Source of the DNA: Duganella phyllosphaerae
Lineage (GTDB): Bacteria > Pseudomonadota > Gammaproteobacteria > Burkholderiales > Burkholderiaceae_D
Length of the DNA stretch: 64,000 bases
Direction: 5' to 3'
NCBI RefSeq assembly: GCF_001758785.1
Contig: NZ_LROM01000062.1
Location: 1-64,000 of the forward strand
Shown here: piece by piece, positions 1-8,184 of the stretch
Position numbering within the stretch: the first letter of the stretch is position 1
How the letters are laid out: each line of letters starts with the position of its first letter
Position numbers and translations under genes: made by a program
The notes under the pieces: generated by a model
What the model was told of the DNA's origin: nothing
Databases searched by the model: none
The model's input: the letters and a program-made list of their open reading frames with translations, nothing else

Positions 1-13
1 GGGGGGGGGGGGG
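1..13. other. G homopolymer at the contig edge
   Basis: The window opens with 13 consecutive G. Read in frame on the minus strand they would add a run of prolines to the sensor kinase. Such runs at a contig end are usually dark-cycle or assembly artefacts, so the last residues of the kinase should not be trusted. Confidence 0.6.
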
Positions 14-2530
14 TGGCGGAGCGTCGGCATCCTGCACCGCCAGCAGGCCGGGGGCAACCCGCGGCAGGCTGATCCAGCGGGCGATGGTCTGGCCCAGCGC
101 CTGCTGGGTAAAGGGCTTGCTCAGGTAGTCGTCCATGCCGGCCGCCAGGCACGCTTCGCGGTCGCCCTGCAGGGCGTTGGCGGTGATGGCGATGATCGGC
201 AGGCTGCGCGCGCGGCCCAGTTGTTGTTCGCGGCGGCGGATTTCGGTGGTGGCGGCAAAGCCGTCCATGACCGGCATCTGGCAATCCATCAGCACCAGGT
301 CGAAGTCGCCCGATTGCAGGCTGTGCAGCGCCTCCTGGCCATTGCAGGCGCGGCTCACGTCCAGGCCCAGGCTCTCGAGCATGGCGCTGGCCACTTCGAC
401 GTTGACCGGGTTGTCTTCGGCCAGCAAGACCTTGCGGCCGCGGCGCGCGCGGGCCGGCGGGCTGCCGGTGCTGAGCGCGGTCACCGGCGGCGCGGCCGGC
501 GCCACGGCCGGTGTCACGGCAGGTTGTGGCGACAGCATCGCGGACAGGTTGGCGAGCCCATGGGCCGGAGCGCCGTGGCCGGGAAAGCGCAGCGCCGCCG
601 GTGCGGCGCCGGCGCGGCTGAACAGGCAGTAGTGCAAATCGCATTCGCGCGGCGGCTTGATCAACTGAAAAGCGACCCCGGCGGCGCGTTGCTGGATGCT
701 GTCGGCGGCGTCGCGCTCCGTGCTCAGCAGCAGGATGCGCAGGCCCGCCAGGTCCGGTTCGGCGTGGATCGCCGCCGCCAGCGCCAGGCCGCTGGTGCGC
801 GGCAGCGCCATGTCGAGCAGCACGATGTGATAGGGCAGGCCGGCGGCTGCCGCCTGGCGCAGGAAAGGCACGGACTCGGTAGCGGTGGCCGTGGCGGCAG
901 GGACGCGCCAGGTCGCCAGCAGGCGTTCCAGCTCGCTTCTGCTGGTGGGATTGTCATCGACGATCAAGGTGCGGATTCCGTGGGAGGTATGGATGGGATC
1001 GTCGGTATCGACGCGCGGCTTGTCGAAATGTACGGCGAACCAGAAGATCGATCCTTGCGTTAAAGCATGATCGACGCCTATCGTTCCTCCCATTAACTCC
1101 ACCAGCTGCTTCGAGATCGCCAGGCCCAAGCCGGTGCCGCCATGCTTGCGCGTGGTCGAGCCATCGGCCTGCGAGAACGAGTCGAAGATGCGCCCGCGCG
1201 CCTCGTTGGACACGCCAATGCCGGTGTCGTGCACTTCGAAGCGCAAGGTCACGCGCTGGGCGTCCTCGGCCGCCACCACCACCTTGACCGTGATCTCGCC
1301 GCTGTCGGTAAATTTGACAGCGTTGCCCAGCAAGTTGAAGATCACCTGGCGCAGCCGGTTGGGGTCGCCGCTGATGGCGACCGGGATGTCGCAGGCCACG
1401 TTCAGTTCCAGCCGCAGGCCCTTGGCCTGGGCCTGCGGCGAAAACACGTGGTCGATATCGGCCAGCAGGTCGCGGAAATTGAACTGGATATATTCGACCG
1501 TGAGCTTGCCGGCTTCGATCTTGGAAAAGTCGAGGATGTCGTTGATGATCACCAGCAGGTGCTCGCCCGAGCGCTTGACCATGCTGGTGTAGTGGCGCTG
1601 CTGTTCCGACAGGCGCGTGGCCAGCAGCAGCTCCGTCATGCCCAGCACGCCGTTCATCGGGGTGCGGATCTCGTGGCTCATGGTGGCCAGGAAGGCGCTC
1701 TTCGCCTGGCTGGCGGCCTCGGCCGCGTTCTTGGCCTTTTCCAGCTGCTCGGTGCGCACGCCCACCTGGCGTTCGAGCTGGTCGCGGTACTGGGCCAGGG
1801 CGCCGTCGCGCGCCTCCACCTGGGCCAGCATGTCGTTGAAGCTGTCGATCAGCGCACCGAGGTCGTCGCCGCGCTGGTGCAGGATGCGTTCGGTAGGCTG
1901 GCCGCGGCTGACCAGCTGCGCGGCGGCGATCAGGCGCGCCACCGGTTCCGTCACGCTGCCACGCGAACGGGCGGCAACCAGCAGCGCCGTCATGAAGGCA
2001 AGCAGGGCCGCAACGCAGGCGGCGCCCAGGCTTTTCAGGATCTCGAACCACACCGGCAAGGCGCTGCGCTCGAGCATGATCACGCCGCCCGGCTCGCCCC
2101 GGACCAGGATCGGCCGGACCACCCGATTGACCGGCTGCCACAGCGCGCTGTTGCCACTAATGCTGCTGCCGACGCCGTCGGCTGGCAGCACGTCCGGTGC
2201 TGCCTGGCCCGGCCGCAAGCGCGGCGAACCGTAGCGCGCCAGCAGCGCGCCGTCGCGGTCGTACACGGCTGCCTGCAGCAACTCGCGATCATGGCCAAGC
2301 GCCTGCAGTTGCCAGGCGAGCTGCTGGCCGTTGGCGCGCTTGAGCACGCTTTCGCCAGCAGCGCCGAGCACCGCCGCCAGCGTGGCCAGCCGGTCGCGCT
2401 CGTTTTCCTGGCCGTGCAGCACCGAGGTGGCGGTAAACGTGAACAACACCAGCAGCAGCGCGCTGCCGGTCGAGAGCATGGAAAGGATGGTCAGTCGCTG
2501 GCTGAGGCCAGAACGTTCGTGGCTGGACAT
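1..2530 (-). CDS. hybrid sensor histidine kinase with two receiver domains, 3' end cut
   Basis: A membrane-bound hybrid kinase of the BarA/BvgS-like type, read leftwards and still open at the window edge. From the ATG at 2530 it has a transmembrane segment at about residues 15-35, a periplasmic part, a second membrane segment near 165-190, a HAMP-like linker and coiled coil, the H-box [10 protein letters not shown] near residue 283, and the ATP-binding G-box [12 protein letters not shown] near 466. Two receivers follow: one starts LIVDDNP and the other LLAEDNPVN, the latter with acceptor motif [13 protein letters not shown] and the terminal MDDYLSKPF. Signal and target cannot be told from sequence. 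No partner regulator is adjacent; the divergent neighbour is a glycosyltransferase. The far C-terminus (poly-Pro from the G run) is doubtful. Confidence 0.92.
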   Translation of the reverse strand, partial: MSSHERSGLSQRLTILSMLSTGSALLLVLFTFTATSVLHGQENERDRLATLAAVLGAAGESVLKRANGQQLAWQLQALGHDRELLQAAVYDRDGALLARYGSPRLRPGQAAPDVLPADGVGSSISGNSALWQPVNRVVRPILVRGEPGGVIMLERSALPVWFEILKSLGAACVAALLAFMTALLVAARSRGSVTEPVARLIAAAQLVSRGQPTERILHQRGDDLGALIDSFNDMLAQVEARDGALAQYRDQLERQVGVRTEQLEKAKNAAEAASQAKSAFLATMSHEIRTPMNGVLGMTELLLATRLSEQQRHYTSMVKRSGEHLLVIINDILDFSKIEAGKLTVEYIQFNFRDLLADIDHVFSPQAQAKGLRLELNVACDIPVAISGDPNRLRQVIFNLLGNAVKFTDSGEITVKVVVAAEDAQRVTLRFEVHDTGIGVSNEARGRIFDSFSQADGSTTRKHGGTGLGLAISKQLVELMGGTIGVDHALTQGSIFWFAVHFDKPRVDTDDPIHTSHGIRTLIVDDNPTSRSELERLLATWRVPAATATATESVPFLRQAAAAGLPYHIVLLDMALPRTSGLALAAAIHAEPDLAGLRILLLSTERDAADSIQQRAAGVAFQLIKPPRECDLHYCLFSRAGAAPAALRFPGHGAPAHGLANLSAMLSPQPAVTPAVAPAAPPVTALSTGSPPARARRGRKVLLAEDNPVNVEVASAMLESLGLDVSRACNGQEALHSLQSGDFDLVLMDCQMPVMDGFAATTEIRRREQQLGRARSLPIIAITANALQGDREACLAAGMDDYLSKPFTQQALGQTIARWISLPRVAPGLLAVQDADAPPPPPP

Positions 2531-2698
2531 TGCGGTGGAACCCTCCAACGGTGGACGCCGAAATCGTCGGCACGGGCGGGCTCATCACTAGTGCCAGTAG
2601 GAAAAATATAGGCTTGAGGTTCGGGCGATATTGATCTATATCTAAACAGGGCACGTTTGCGCTATCTCAAACAACACTGGCAAAGGCAACGCAAGCTG

Positions 2699-3931
2699 AT
2701 GACGATGGAACGACAAAAAATCCTGTTCATGGCCGAGGCCGTCACCTTGGCGCACGTGGGCCGCCCGCTGGCGCTGGCGCAAGCGCTGGACCCTGGCCGC
2801 TATGCGGTGGACGTGGCGTGCGCGCCCGGCTATGACATGTTTTTCAAGGGCAGCAATATCGAACCCTTGCGCTTGCACAGCATTTCCAGCGAGCGTTTTC
2901 TGGCGGCGCTGGCGGCAGGCAAACCGGTCTACGATGCGGCCACTTTGCAACACTACGTGGCGGACGATTTGCGCGTGCTGAACGCGGTGCGGCCGCACGT
3001 GGTGGTCGGCGACTTTCGGCTGTCGCTGTCGGTCAGCGCGCGCCTGGCCGGCATTCCGTACATCGGCCTGATCAACGCCTACTGGAGCCCGTACGTGCGC
3101 CAGCGCTACCGGGTGCCGGCGTTGCCGCTCGCGCGCGTGCTGCCCATCGCGCTGGCCGACCGCCTGTTCCGGCTGGCGCGCCCGCTGGCGTTCGCCTTGC
3201 ACAGCATGCCGCTCAACCGCGTGCGGCGCGCGCATGGCCTGCCGGCGCTGGGACCCGACCTGCGCCGCGTGTACACCGATGCCGACCACGTGCTGTATGC
3301 CGATATTCCGCAAATGTTTCCCGCGACCGCGTTGCCGGACACGCACGCCTACATGGGCGCGGTCACCTGGTCGCCGCCCACGCCGCTACCCGCCTGGTGG
3401 CACGAACTTGATGGCGCCAAGCCGGTCGTGTATGTCACGCTGGGCAGCTCTGGCGCCGGCCAAGTGTTGCCGCGCGTGTTGCAGGCGCTGGCCACGCTGC
3501 CGGTGACGGTGATCGCCGCCACCGCTGGCGGCGCCAGCCCCGGTGTGGTACCGGCCAATGCGCGGGTGGCGCCGTACCTGCCGGGCGCGGCGGCGGCGCG
3601 GCGCGCGCAACTGGTGGTGTGCAACGGCGGCAGTCCCACCTGCCAGCAGGCGCTGGTGGCAGGTGTGCCGGTGCTGGGCATTGCCGGCAATCTCGACCAG
3701 TACCTGAACATGGCGGGGGTGGTGGGCTGCGGCGCCGGCCGCCTGTTGCGCTCCGACCGCCTGACCGAGGCGGCGGTGCGCGATGCGGCGCTGGCGCTGC
3801 TGGACCAGACCCGGCCCGCCTCGCGGGCGGCGGCGCTGCGGCTGGCGGGACACTTTGCCGGCTACGACGCCGGCCGGCAACTGGCGCTGTTGCTGGACCG
3901 GTTGCGGACAGCAGAACAAGCAGCGCCATAA
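2699..3931 (+). CDS. MGT-type glycosyltransferase (GT1/GT-B fold)
   Basis: A 410-residue cytosolic enzyme expected to transfer a sugar from an NDP-sugar to a small-molecule or lipid acceptor. The N-terminal half has a family start with a conserved glycine/histidine region (AEAVTLAHVGRPLALAQAL). The C-terminal half has the nucleotide-sugar signature: VTLGSSG near residue 245, then APYLPGAAAA, and VVCNGGSPTCQQALVAGVP, where the usual HGG of GT1 enzymes is NGG. ATG 2699 is chosen over TTG 2657 because the residues before it are not family-like; ATG 2705 is an alternative. Acceptor unknown. The stop codon sits in the tail of the terminator of the convergent PEP-CTERM gene. Confidence 0.8.
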   Translation: MTMERQKILFMAEAVTLAHVGRPLALAQALDPGRYAVDVACAPGYDMFFKGSNIEPLRLHSISSERFLAALAAGKPVYDAATLQHYVADDLRVLNAVRPHVVVGDFRLSLSVSARLAGIPYIGLINAYWSPYVRQRYRVPALPLARVLPIALADRLFRLARPLAFALHSMPLNRVRRAHGLPALGPDLRRVYTDADHVLYADIPQMFPATALPDTHAYMGAVTWSPPTPLPAWWHELDGAKPVVYVTLGSSGAGQVLPRVLQALATLPVTVIAATAGGASPGVVPANARVAPYLPGAAAARRAQLVVCNGGSPTCQQALVAGVPVLGIAGNLDQYLNMAGVVGCGAGRLLRSDRLTEAAVRDAALALLDQTRPASRAAALRLAGHFAGYDAGRQLALLLDRLRTAEQAAP

Positions 3932-3963
3932 AAAAGGCGGAGCGGGCTGGCACCCGATCCGCC
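3930..3963 (-). terminator. rho-independent terminator of the PEP-CTERM gene
   Basis: An 11-bp stem with one mismatch (3936-3946 with 3953-3963) and a 6-nt loop is followed on the minus strand by six U (A3930-3935). It lies 45 bases past the minus-strand stop at 4008. Confidence 0.8.
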
Positions 3964-4007
3964 AAAAGCAGCCGCTGGCACGGCGTGAAAACTGGCAATT
4001 TATGACA

Positions 4008-4991
4008 TTACGCAGGGCACAGGCCGGCGCCACCGGCCATCTTCGCATCGCTGGCGCCCGATTTACGGCGGGCCAGCGCCAGTCCGGCAAAGCCCAGGGC
4101 CATGATGGCCAGCGTGGCCGGTTCGGGCACTGCCTGCGCGGCAAACGATTGCGACGAATCCACTTTCAGGAATGGCACCGTGGTGGGCGTGGTGCCGTCC
4201 CACATCATGGTGGGCGTGAAGAACGACGGTACGTTGGTGGTGCCGGTGGTCTTGTCCTGGAAGATCGAGCCGGTCACGATGTCGAGGTAGTTGGCATCGA
4301 CGTAATCGATCACGAAGCGGGCGTCGAACGAGCCGGTGCCCACGCCGTTGGTGGCCGTAAAGCTGGCGTCGTTGAACACCAGGTGGCCCGACAGGATGAT
4401 GATGCCGTCGCCGTCCGTGTCGCCTGGCGACGTGCCGCAGCCGGCCGAGGTGGAGCCGGTGCCATAGCAGGCCACGGTGTTGTTGCCATTGCCGGGCACG
4501 GCGGTGCTGCTGCCGGCGCCGGGCGTGATCTGGTCGAAATAGATGGCCAGGTTTTGCACGCCGGCGCGCAGTGGATCGACGTCCATGGCGGCCGACTGCG
4601 ATGGCGGCAGGGTGAAGTGCGCGGTGGTGGGGGTCTGGAAATCAACCAGCTCCTGGAAGCGCACGACCTTGCTGATCTCGAAGGTCTGGTTAAGGCCGGC
4701 TGGGGTGACCAGGGCCGGGACATTGCTGTTGGACATGGTGCCAATCACCATCTGCGAACGCAGTTCGGTCAGGTAAGGCTGGGCGCCATTGGGACCACCG
4801 ACGTTAAGGCCGGGAATGAAGCCGGTGGCCAGGCCGGTGTCGGTGACATTGGTCCACAGGTCGGCATAGGTGCTGTAGTTGCCGGTACCGGTCGTGTCGA
4901 GCCCGACCACGGGGCCGGCGCTGGCGGTGAGCGGGGCGGCCAGCGCGGCCGCGATCGTTGCGGCGGCCAGCGCGGTTTTGCATGTTTTCAT
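4008..4991 (-). CDS. exported PEP-CTERM sorting-domain protein
   Basis: A 327-residue secreted protein with a Sec signal peptide (about residues 1-25) and a C-terminal PEP-CTERM anchor: VPEPATLAIMALGFAGLALA from residue 288, then RRK. The anchor is recognised and cut by an exosortase/EpsH system, usually with an extracellular polysaccharide locus; none is in this window. The body is rich in Thr, Gly and Asp and not recognisable as an enzyme; it contains a DTDGDG stretch that could bind calcium. ATG 4991 is preferred over upstream in-frame starts because GGGAG precedes it at the right distance and the signal peptide starts there. Odd: 17 residues including a Cys follow RRK, whereas the motif normally ends the protein. 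Confidence 0.88.
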   Translation of the reverse strand: MKTCKTALAAATIAAALAAPLTASAGPVVGLDTTGTGNYSTYADLWTNVTDTGLATGFIPGLNVGGPNGAQPYLTELRSQMVIGTMSNSNVPALVTPAGLNQTFEISKVVRFQELVDFQTPTTAHFTLPPSQSAAMDVDPLRAGVQNLAIYFDQITPGAGSSTAVPGNGNNTVACYGTGSTSAGCGTSPGDTDGDGIIILSGHLVFNDASFTATNGVGTGSFDARFVIDYVDANYLDIVTGSIFQDKTTGTTNVPSFFTPTMMWDGTTPTTVPFLKVDSSQSFAAQAVPEPATLAIMALGFAGLALARRKSGASDAKMAGGAGLCPA

Positions 4992-5137
4992 GGTTGCTCC
5001 CAGGGGTAGGTGGCGCCCGGAAATCGGGGCCATGCCAGCTGTAGAGCAAAAGCCTTGCCAGGTTTGGCGATCGCTTTGGAATCAGGCACTTGCGCGCAGG
5101 CGGCCGTGCAAAGCGAAGTGAAGTGTAAAAAATTCCG

Positions 5138-5818
5138 TCACGGTTCAACCGGTGCAGCAGGCGCAGCTTTCAGGCGTCGCGCCGGTACCCCGCCCCATAC
5201 CTCGCCGGCACCGATGCGGGTATCCTTGGTTACGACCGCGCCGGCCGAGACGATGGCCCGGTCGCCGATCTGCACGCCCGCCATGATGACCGCGGTGGCG
5301 CCGATGGTGACGGTGTCGCCGATCACGACCGCCTTCAGTTCGAGCCGTTCGCCTTCGATCACGTGGGCAAAGATCACGGCGTCGTGGCCGATGACGGTGT
5401 TGCTGCCGATGCGCGTGAGCGGCGGATCGAGCAGGGCGCCCGCGCTGTAGGTATTGGCGCCCAGCCGCGCGCCCAGCGCCAGGTACACCACCCGCATCAA
5501 CGGCACCGGCACCACGTGCGAACGCACAAGAGAGTTGAACAGCAGCAGGTAGAACAGCATGTTGACGTTGGCCACCAACTCCTGTGGCGAGCCTGGCGCC
5601 ACGTCGCCTTCGCGCAGCGGCATGACCCTTAGAAACAGGCGGTAGAGCGCAAACGCCCACAGGTACAGCAGCACCACGCCCGCCAGCAACACCAGCACAC
5701 CGCGAAAGTCGCCCAGCGGCAAGCAGCCGAACGCGGCCGCGCTGGCAACGGCCAGCGCCAGGCTCGCGCCCAGCAGGCACAGGAACACAACAATATGACG
5801 GGGAGGAATCGCTCGCAT
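5138..5818 (-). CDS. membrane-tethered left-handed beta-helix (hexapeptide) acyltransferase
   Basis: 226 residues. Two hydrophobic segments (about 8-32 and 36-60) are followed by hexapeptide repeats of the LbH fold from residue 115 on (IGSNTVIGHDAVIF, VVIGDTVTIGATAVIMAGV, IGDRAIVSAGAVV), ending GGVPARRL, typical of acetyl/succinyl transferases of the CysE/LacA superfamily. His144 in IGHD is a possible catalytic His. It starts 13 bases after the nitroreductase-like gene on the same strand, so it is likely the third gene of that operon. The acyl acceptor is unknown. The hydrophobic N-terminus suggests it works at the inner membrane face. Confidence 0.8.
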   Translation of the reverse strand: MRAIPPRHIVVFLCLLGASLALAVASAAAFGCLPLGDFRGVLVLLAGVVLLYLWAFALYRLFLRVMPLREGDVAPGSPQELVANVNMLFYLLLFNSLVRSHVVPVPLMRVVYLALGARLGANTYSAGALLDPPLTRIGSNTVIGHDAVIFAHVIEGERLELKAVVIGDTVTIGATAVIMAGVQIGDRAIVSAGAVVTKDTRIGAGEVWGGVPARRLKAAPAAPVEP

Positions 5819-5831
5819 GGTGATGAGCGCA

Positions 5832-6989
5832 TCATGGCGCGATGATCAGGTCGGCCAGCGGCCGGCGCAGTGACCGCGCCTGTGCCGGCGGCCCGGCGCC
5901 GATGCGGCCCATGAACACGGCGCGTTCCCAGGCAGCCTGGCCCACCAGGCGTTCGCCGTCGTGGGCCAGGACGGCGGCGCGCTCCTGCATGCCGCGCGTG
6001 CCGGAAAATACCCGGCCGTCGCGCACGTAGCGGGAAAAAATCAGCGGCGTCATTTCCGGTTGCAATTGCAGGCCCAGCGCGGTGGCGGTGAGCCAGAAGC
6101 GCTGCATGGCGCGCCCGGCGGCCAGGTAGTCGCCGGTGCGGTGCGGACGGATGGGAGCTGCCAGCACGAAGTGGGCGGCGCAGGCCAGGCCGGGAATCAG
6201 GTCCATCTGCAAACGCGGCGCCACCGTGCCTGCCAGCCAGGTGTTAAAAAACTCGACACGGCGCCAGTCGTGCATCACCCAGCGCATCATTTTGGCGGTG
6301 AAGCGATCGACGCCGAGCGCGCGGTCGGGCATGCGGTCGGCGCTGTGGCGCGCGTTCCATTCGATGACGGCCTGGTGCACCTGGTGCGCCTCGGGCATGG
6401 TCAGGCGCAGCTTGGCGTTGCGAAACATCAAGCCGGCCGCTGCCGTGCGCTGCCTGCCTTCCAGCCAGCAGACGGTGTAGCCGGCGGGCAGGGTGGCCGT
6501 GAGCGCGGCCTTCTCGCTGGCCGTGAGCGGACGGCGGCTCAGCGGCAGCCGTTGCACGCTGCGCGTGATAATGTGCGCGGCCAGCGGGTCGGGCGCCAGG
6601 CCGGGCTGGTCGATGAATTCGACGGTGAGGGTGGGGCGGTGGGGCGGCGCATCCGCGTGCGGCGTGATGCGGGTGGCCAGCTCGACAGTGCTGGCGGCAA
6701 TCGCCATGGTCTCGAGCAGGGCGCCGATCGAGATCTGGCTCGGGTGGCCGTCGAGGTCGTACACGCAATGGTCGCGCGTGTCGTGGCCGTGGACCACCAG
6801 CCGGCGCGCGTCGAGTAGCTCGAAACGCCACGGCTGGGTGTTGTCGCCGCTGGGCGCCCAGCGCGCCAGCTCTAAAATGCTTTCCAGCGTGGGGTCGAGT
6901 TTGTGCAGCAGCCCGCCCGTGGGCGCGGCGCCGGACACGCCAGCAGGCCTGGACGTGGCGTCGGCGCTTGCCGCTTGCGGCGGCTTCAT
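5832..6989 (-). CDS. nitroreductase-fold protein (Acg/MoeY-like)
   Basis: 385 residues, larger than classical nitroreductases and matching the Acg-like group with duplicated or lidded FMN domains. The FMN-phosphate signature ARWAPSGDNTQPWRFELL lies near residues 45-62, and a second half carries LIPGLACAAHFVLAAP and GRAMQRFWLTATALGLQLQP, like the flavin-domain C-terminus. The start ATG (6989-6987) overlaps the stop of the upstream ThiF gene as ATGA, so translation is probably coupled; this overlap rules out upstream in-frame starts. Role unknown: a flavin reductase, or a flavin-storage or inactive nitroreductase acting on the product of the ThiF partner, are both possible. Confidence 0.8.
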   Translation of the reverse strand: MKPPQAASADATSRPAGVSGAAPTGGLLHKLDPTLESILELARWAPSGDNTQPWRFELLDARRLVVHGHDTRDHCVYDLDGHPSQISIGALLETMAIAASTVELATRITPHADAPPHRPTLTVEFIDQPGLAPDPLAAHIITRSVQRLPLSRRPLTASEKAALTATLPAGYTVCWLEGRQRTAAAGLMFRNAKLRLTMPEAHQVHQAVIEWNARHSADRMPDRALGVDRFTAKMMRWVMHDWRRVEFFNTWLAGTVAPRLQMDLIPGLACAAHFVLAAPIRPHRTGDYLAAGRAMQRFWLTATALGLQLQPEMTPLIFSRYVRDGRVFSGTRGMQERAAVLAHDGERLVGQAAWERAVFMGRIGAGPPAQARSLRRPLADLIIAP

Positions 6990-7855
6990 GGCGCCGCCCC
7001 GGCCATGCGCTTGCGCGCCAGCATCATGGCGATGCGCTGCAAGGGGTGGCGGTTGCCGCCGGGCCGGTAAGTGCGGGTGAGCTTGTTGCGGTAGGCGTCG
7101 AACTGGTAGCCATGTGGTGCGGCCAGCACTTCGCCGCGGTTGAGCAGGATCTTGAGCGCTTCGGTGGCGGCGGCGCCGGCGCACAGCTCGCAGCCCATGA
7201 TGGTGGACGGCCCGCGTTTTTCCGCCAGGTTGATGGTGGAGGGATCGACCAGGTAATCGCCATGCAGGCCGGCCGGCGCCAGGCCGATCAAAAACCGCAG
7301 GGCCTTCTCGCGTTCGGACAAATTACCCCAGCAAAAATATTCCTCGAACGTCATCTCGCCGGGCAGGAAGTTGAGTACGGCGGTGCCCATGCCGAGCGGG
7401 GCGGCGGTAATGGCCGGAATGTGGCGCGCCGCGCAGGCGGCAAAGGTGGCCTGGCGCGCATCGAAGGCAAAGAAATCGAGGCCATCGACGTACAGGTCCA
7501 CGCCCAGCAGGAACCGGAGCAGGTTGTCGTCGTTGACGCCGTCGGTAAAGCTGACGATGTTGATCTCGGGATTGATGTCGCGCGCCATGCGCACCAGCAC
7601 GTCGGCCTTCGGTTGCCCCAGCGTGGAGACGGTGGCGCCCACCTGGCGGTTGAAGTTGGCAACGTCGAAGGTATCGAAATCGGCCACGTGAAAATTGCCG
7701 ATGCCGAGCCGCGCCAGCGTGAGCAAATGCACGCCGCCCACGCCGCCGAGCCCGGCAATAGCCACGCGCTTGTCGCGCAACACCGATTGCTCGGCATGAG
7801 TAACCCAGCCGATGTTACGGGCAAAGGCGCGTTCGTAAGAAAAAGGGGCTGTCAT
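6986..7855 (-). CDS. ThiF/MoeB/HesA-family E1-like adenylyltransferase
   Basis: 289 residues with an N-terminal Rossmann nucleotide-binding region GLGGVGGVHLLTLARLG followed by DFDTFDVANFNRQ, the E1-type adenylation signature. A second conserved segment is DGLDFFAFDARQ (the DxxDN-type region), and near the C-terminus is MGCELCAGAAATEALKILL with a CxxC pair that may be zinc-binding or catalytic. The family adenylates the C-terminus of a ubiquitin-like carrier or a peptide; no carrier gene is visible here. ATG 7855 is chosen because GGGAGAC sits 6-7 bases upstream. It is first in an operon with the nitroreductase-like and acyltransferase genes. Confidence 0.88.
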   Translation of the reverse strand: MTAPFSYERAFARNIGWVTHAEQSVLRDKRVAIAGLGGVGGVHLLTLARLGIGNFHVADFDTFDVANFNRQVGATVSTLGQPKADVLVRMARDINPEINIVSFTDGVNDDNLLRFLLGVDLYVDGLDFFAFDARQATFAACAARHIPAITAAPLGMGTAVLNFLPGEMTFEEYFCWGNLSEREKALRFLIGLAPAGLHGDYLVDPSTINLAEKRGPSTIMGCELCAGAAATEALKILLNRGEVLAAPHGYQFDAYRNKLTRTYRPGGNRHPLQRIAMMLARKRMAGAAP

Positions 7856-7934
7856 GGGTCTCCCGGATTGCGCCATCTGTGTGGCTGAGCTTATTTGACG
7901 ACACACGCGCCAAAAAGTTCCGGAAGAAACGAAT

Positions 7935-7964
7935 AAAAACGGCATTGCGAGCAATGCCGTTTTT
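7935..7964 (-). terminator. strong terminator after cstA-ybdD
   Basis: A perfect 14-bp inverted repeat (7935-7948 with 7951-7964) bounded by A5 and T5, so it could work both ways. On the minus strand it follows the ybdD stop at 7982 and separates that operon from the thiF operon. Confidence 0.9.
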
Positions 7965-7981
7965 ATGAGATGGGGCAAGGA

Positions 7982-8182
7982 TCAACAACACCCGCCGCGC
8001 TTACCGGCGCCGCCGTAGCGGGCCTCTTGCCGCTCCTTGAAAAACTCCTCGTACGTCATCACCGGCTCACCCGGGTGGGTGACCTCCCGGTGGCTGACAT
8101 ACGTGTCGTAATCAGGCAGGCCCATCATCAGGCGCATGCTCTGCCCGAGGTAACGGCCGGCCTTGGCGATGTCGCCTAACAT
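7982..8182 (-). CDS. ybdD: YbdD/YjiX family small protein
   Basis: A 66-residue protein of the DUF466 family, recognised by the core LGQSMRLMMGLPDYDTYV and the end RYGGAGKRGGCC with its paired cysteines. In enterobacteria and many betaproteobacteria it is encoded directly after cstA/btsT, as here, with only 2 bases between the cstA stop and this ATG. The molecular role is unknown; the strict linkage suggests a partner of the transporter. Confidence 0.9.
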   Translation of the reverse strand: MLGDIAKAGRYLGQSMRLMMGLPDYDTYVSHREVTHPGEPVMTYEEFFKERQEARYGGAGKRGGCC

Positions 8183-8184
8183 GA

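Noticed and set aside
954..2141. 395-codon open frame on the minus strand
   Set aside because: Out of frame with the sensor kinase, whose own frame shows all the kinase motifs; the product here is low-complexity Arg/Gly/Ala typical of a high-GC shadow.
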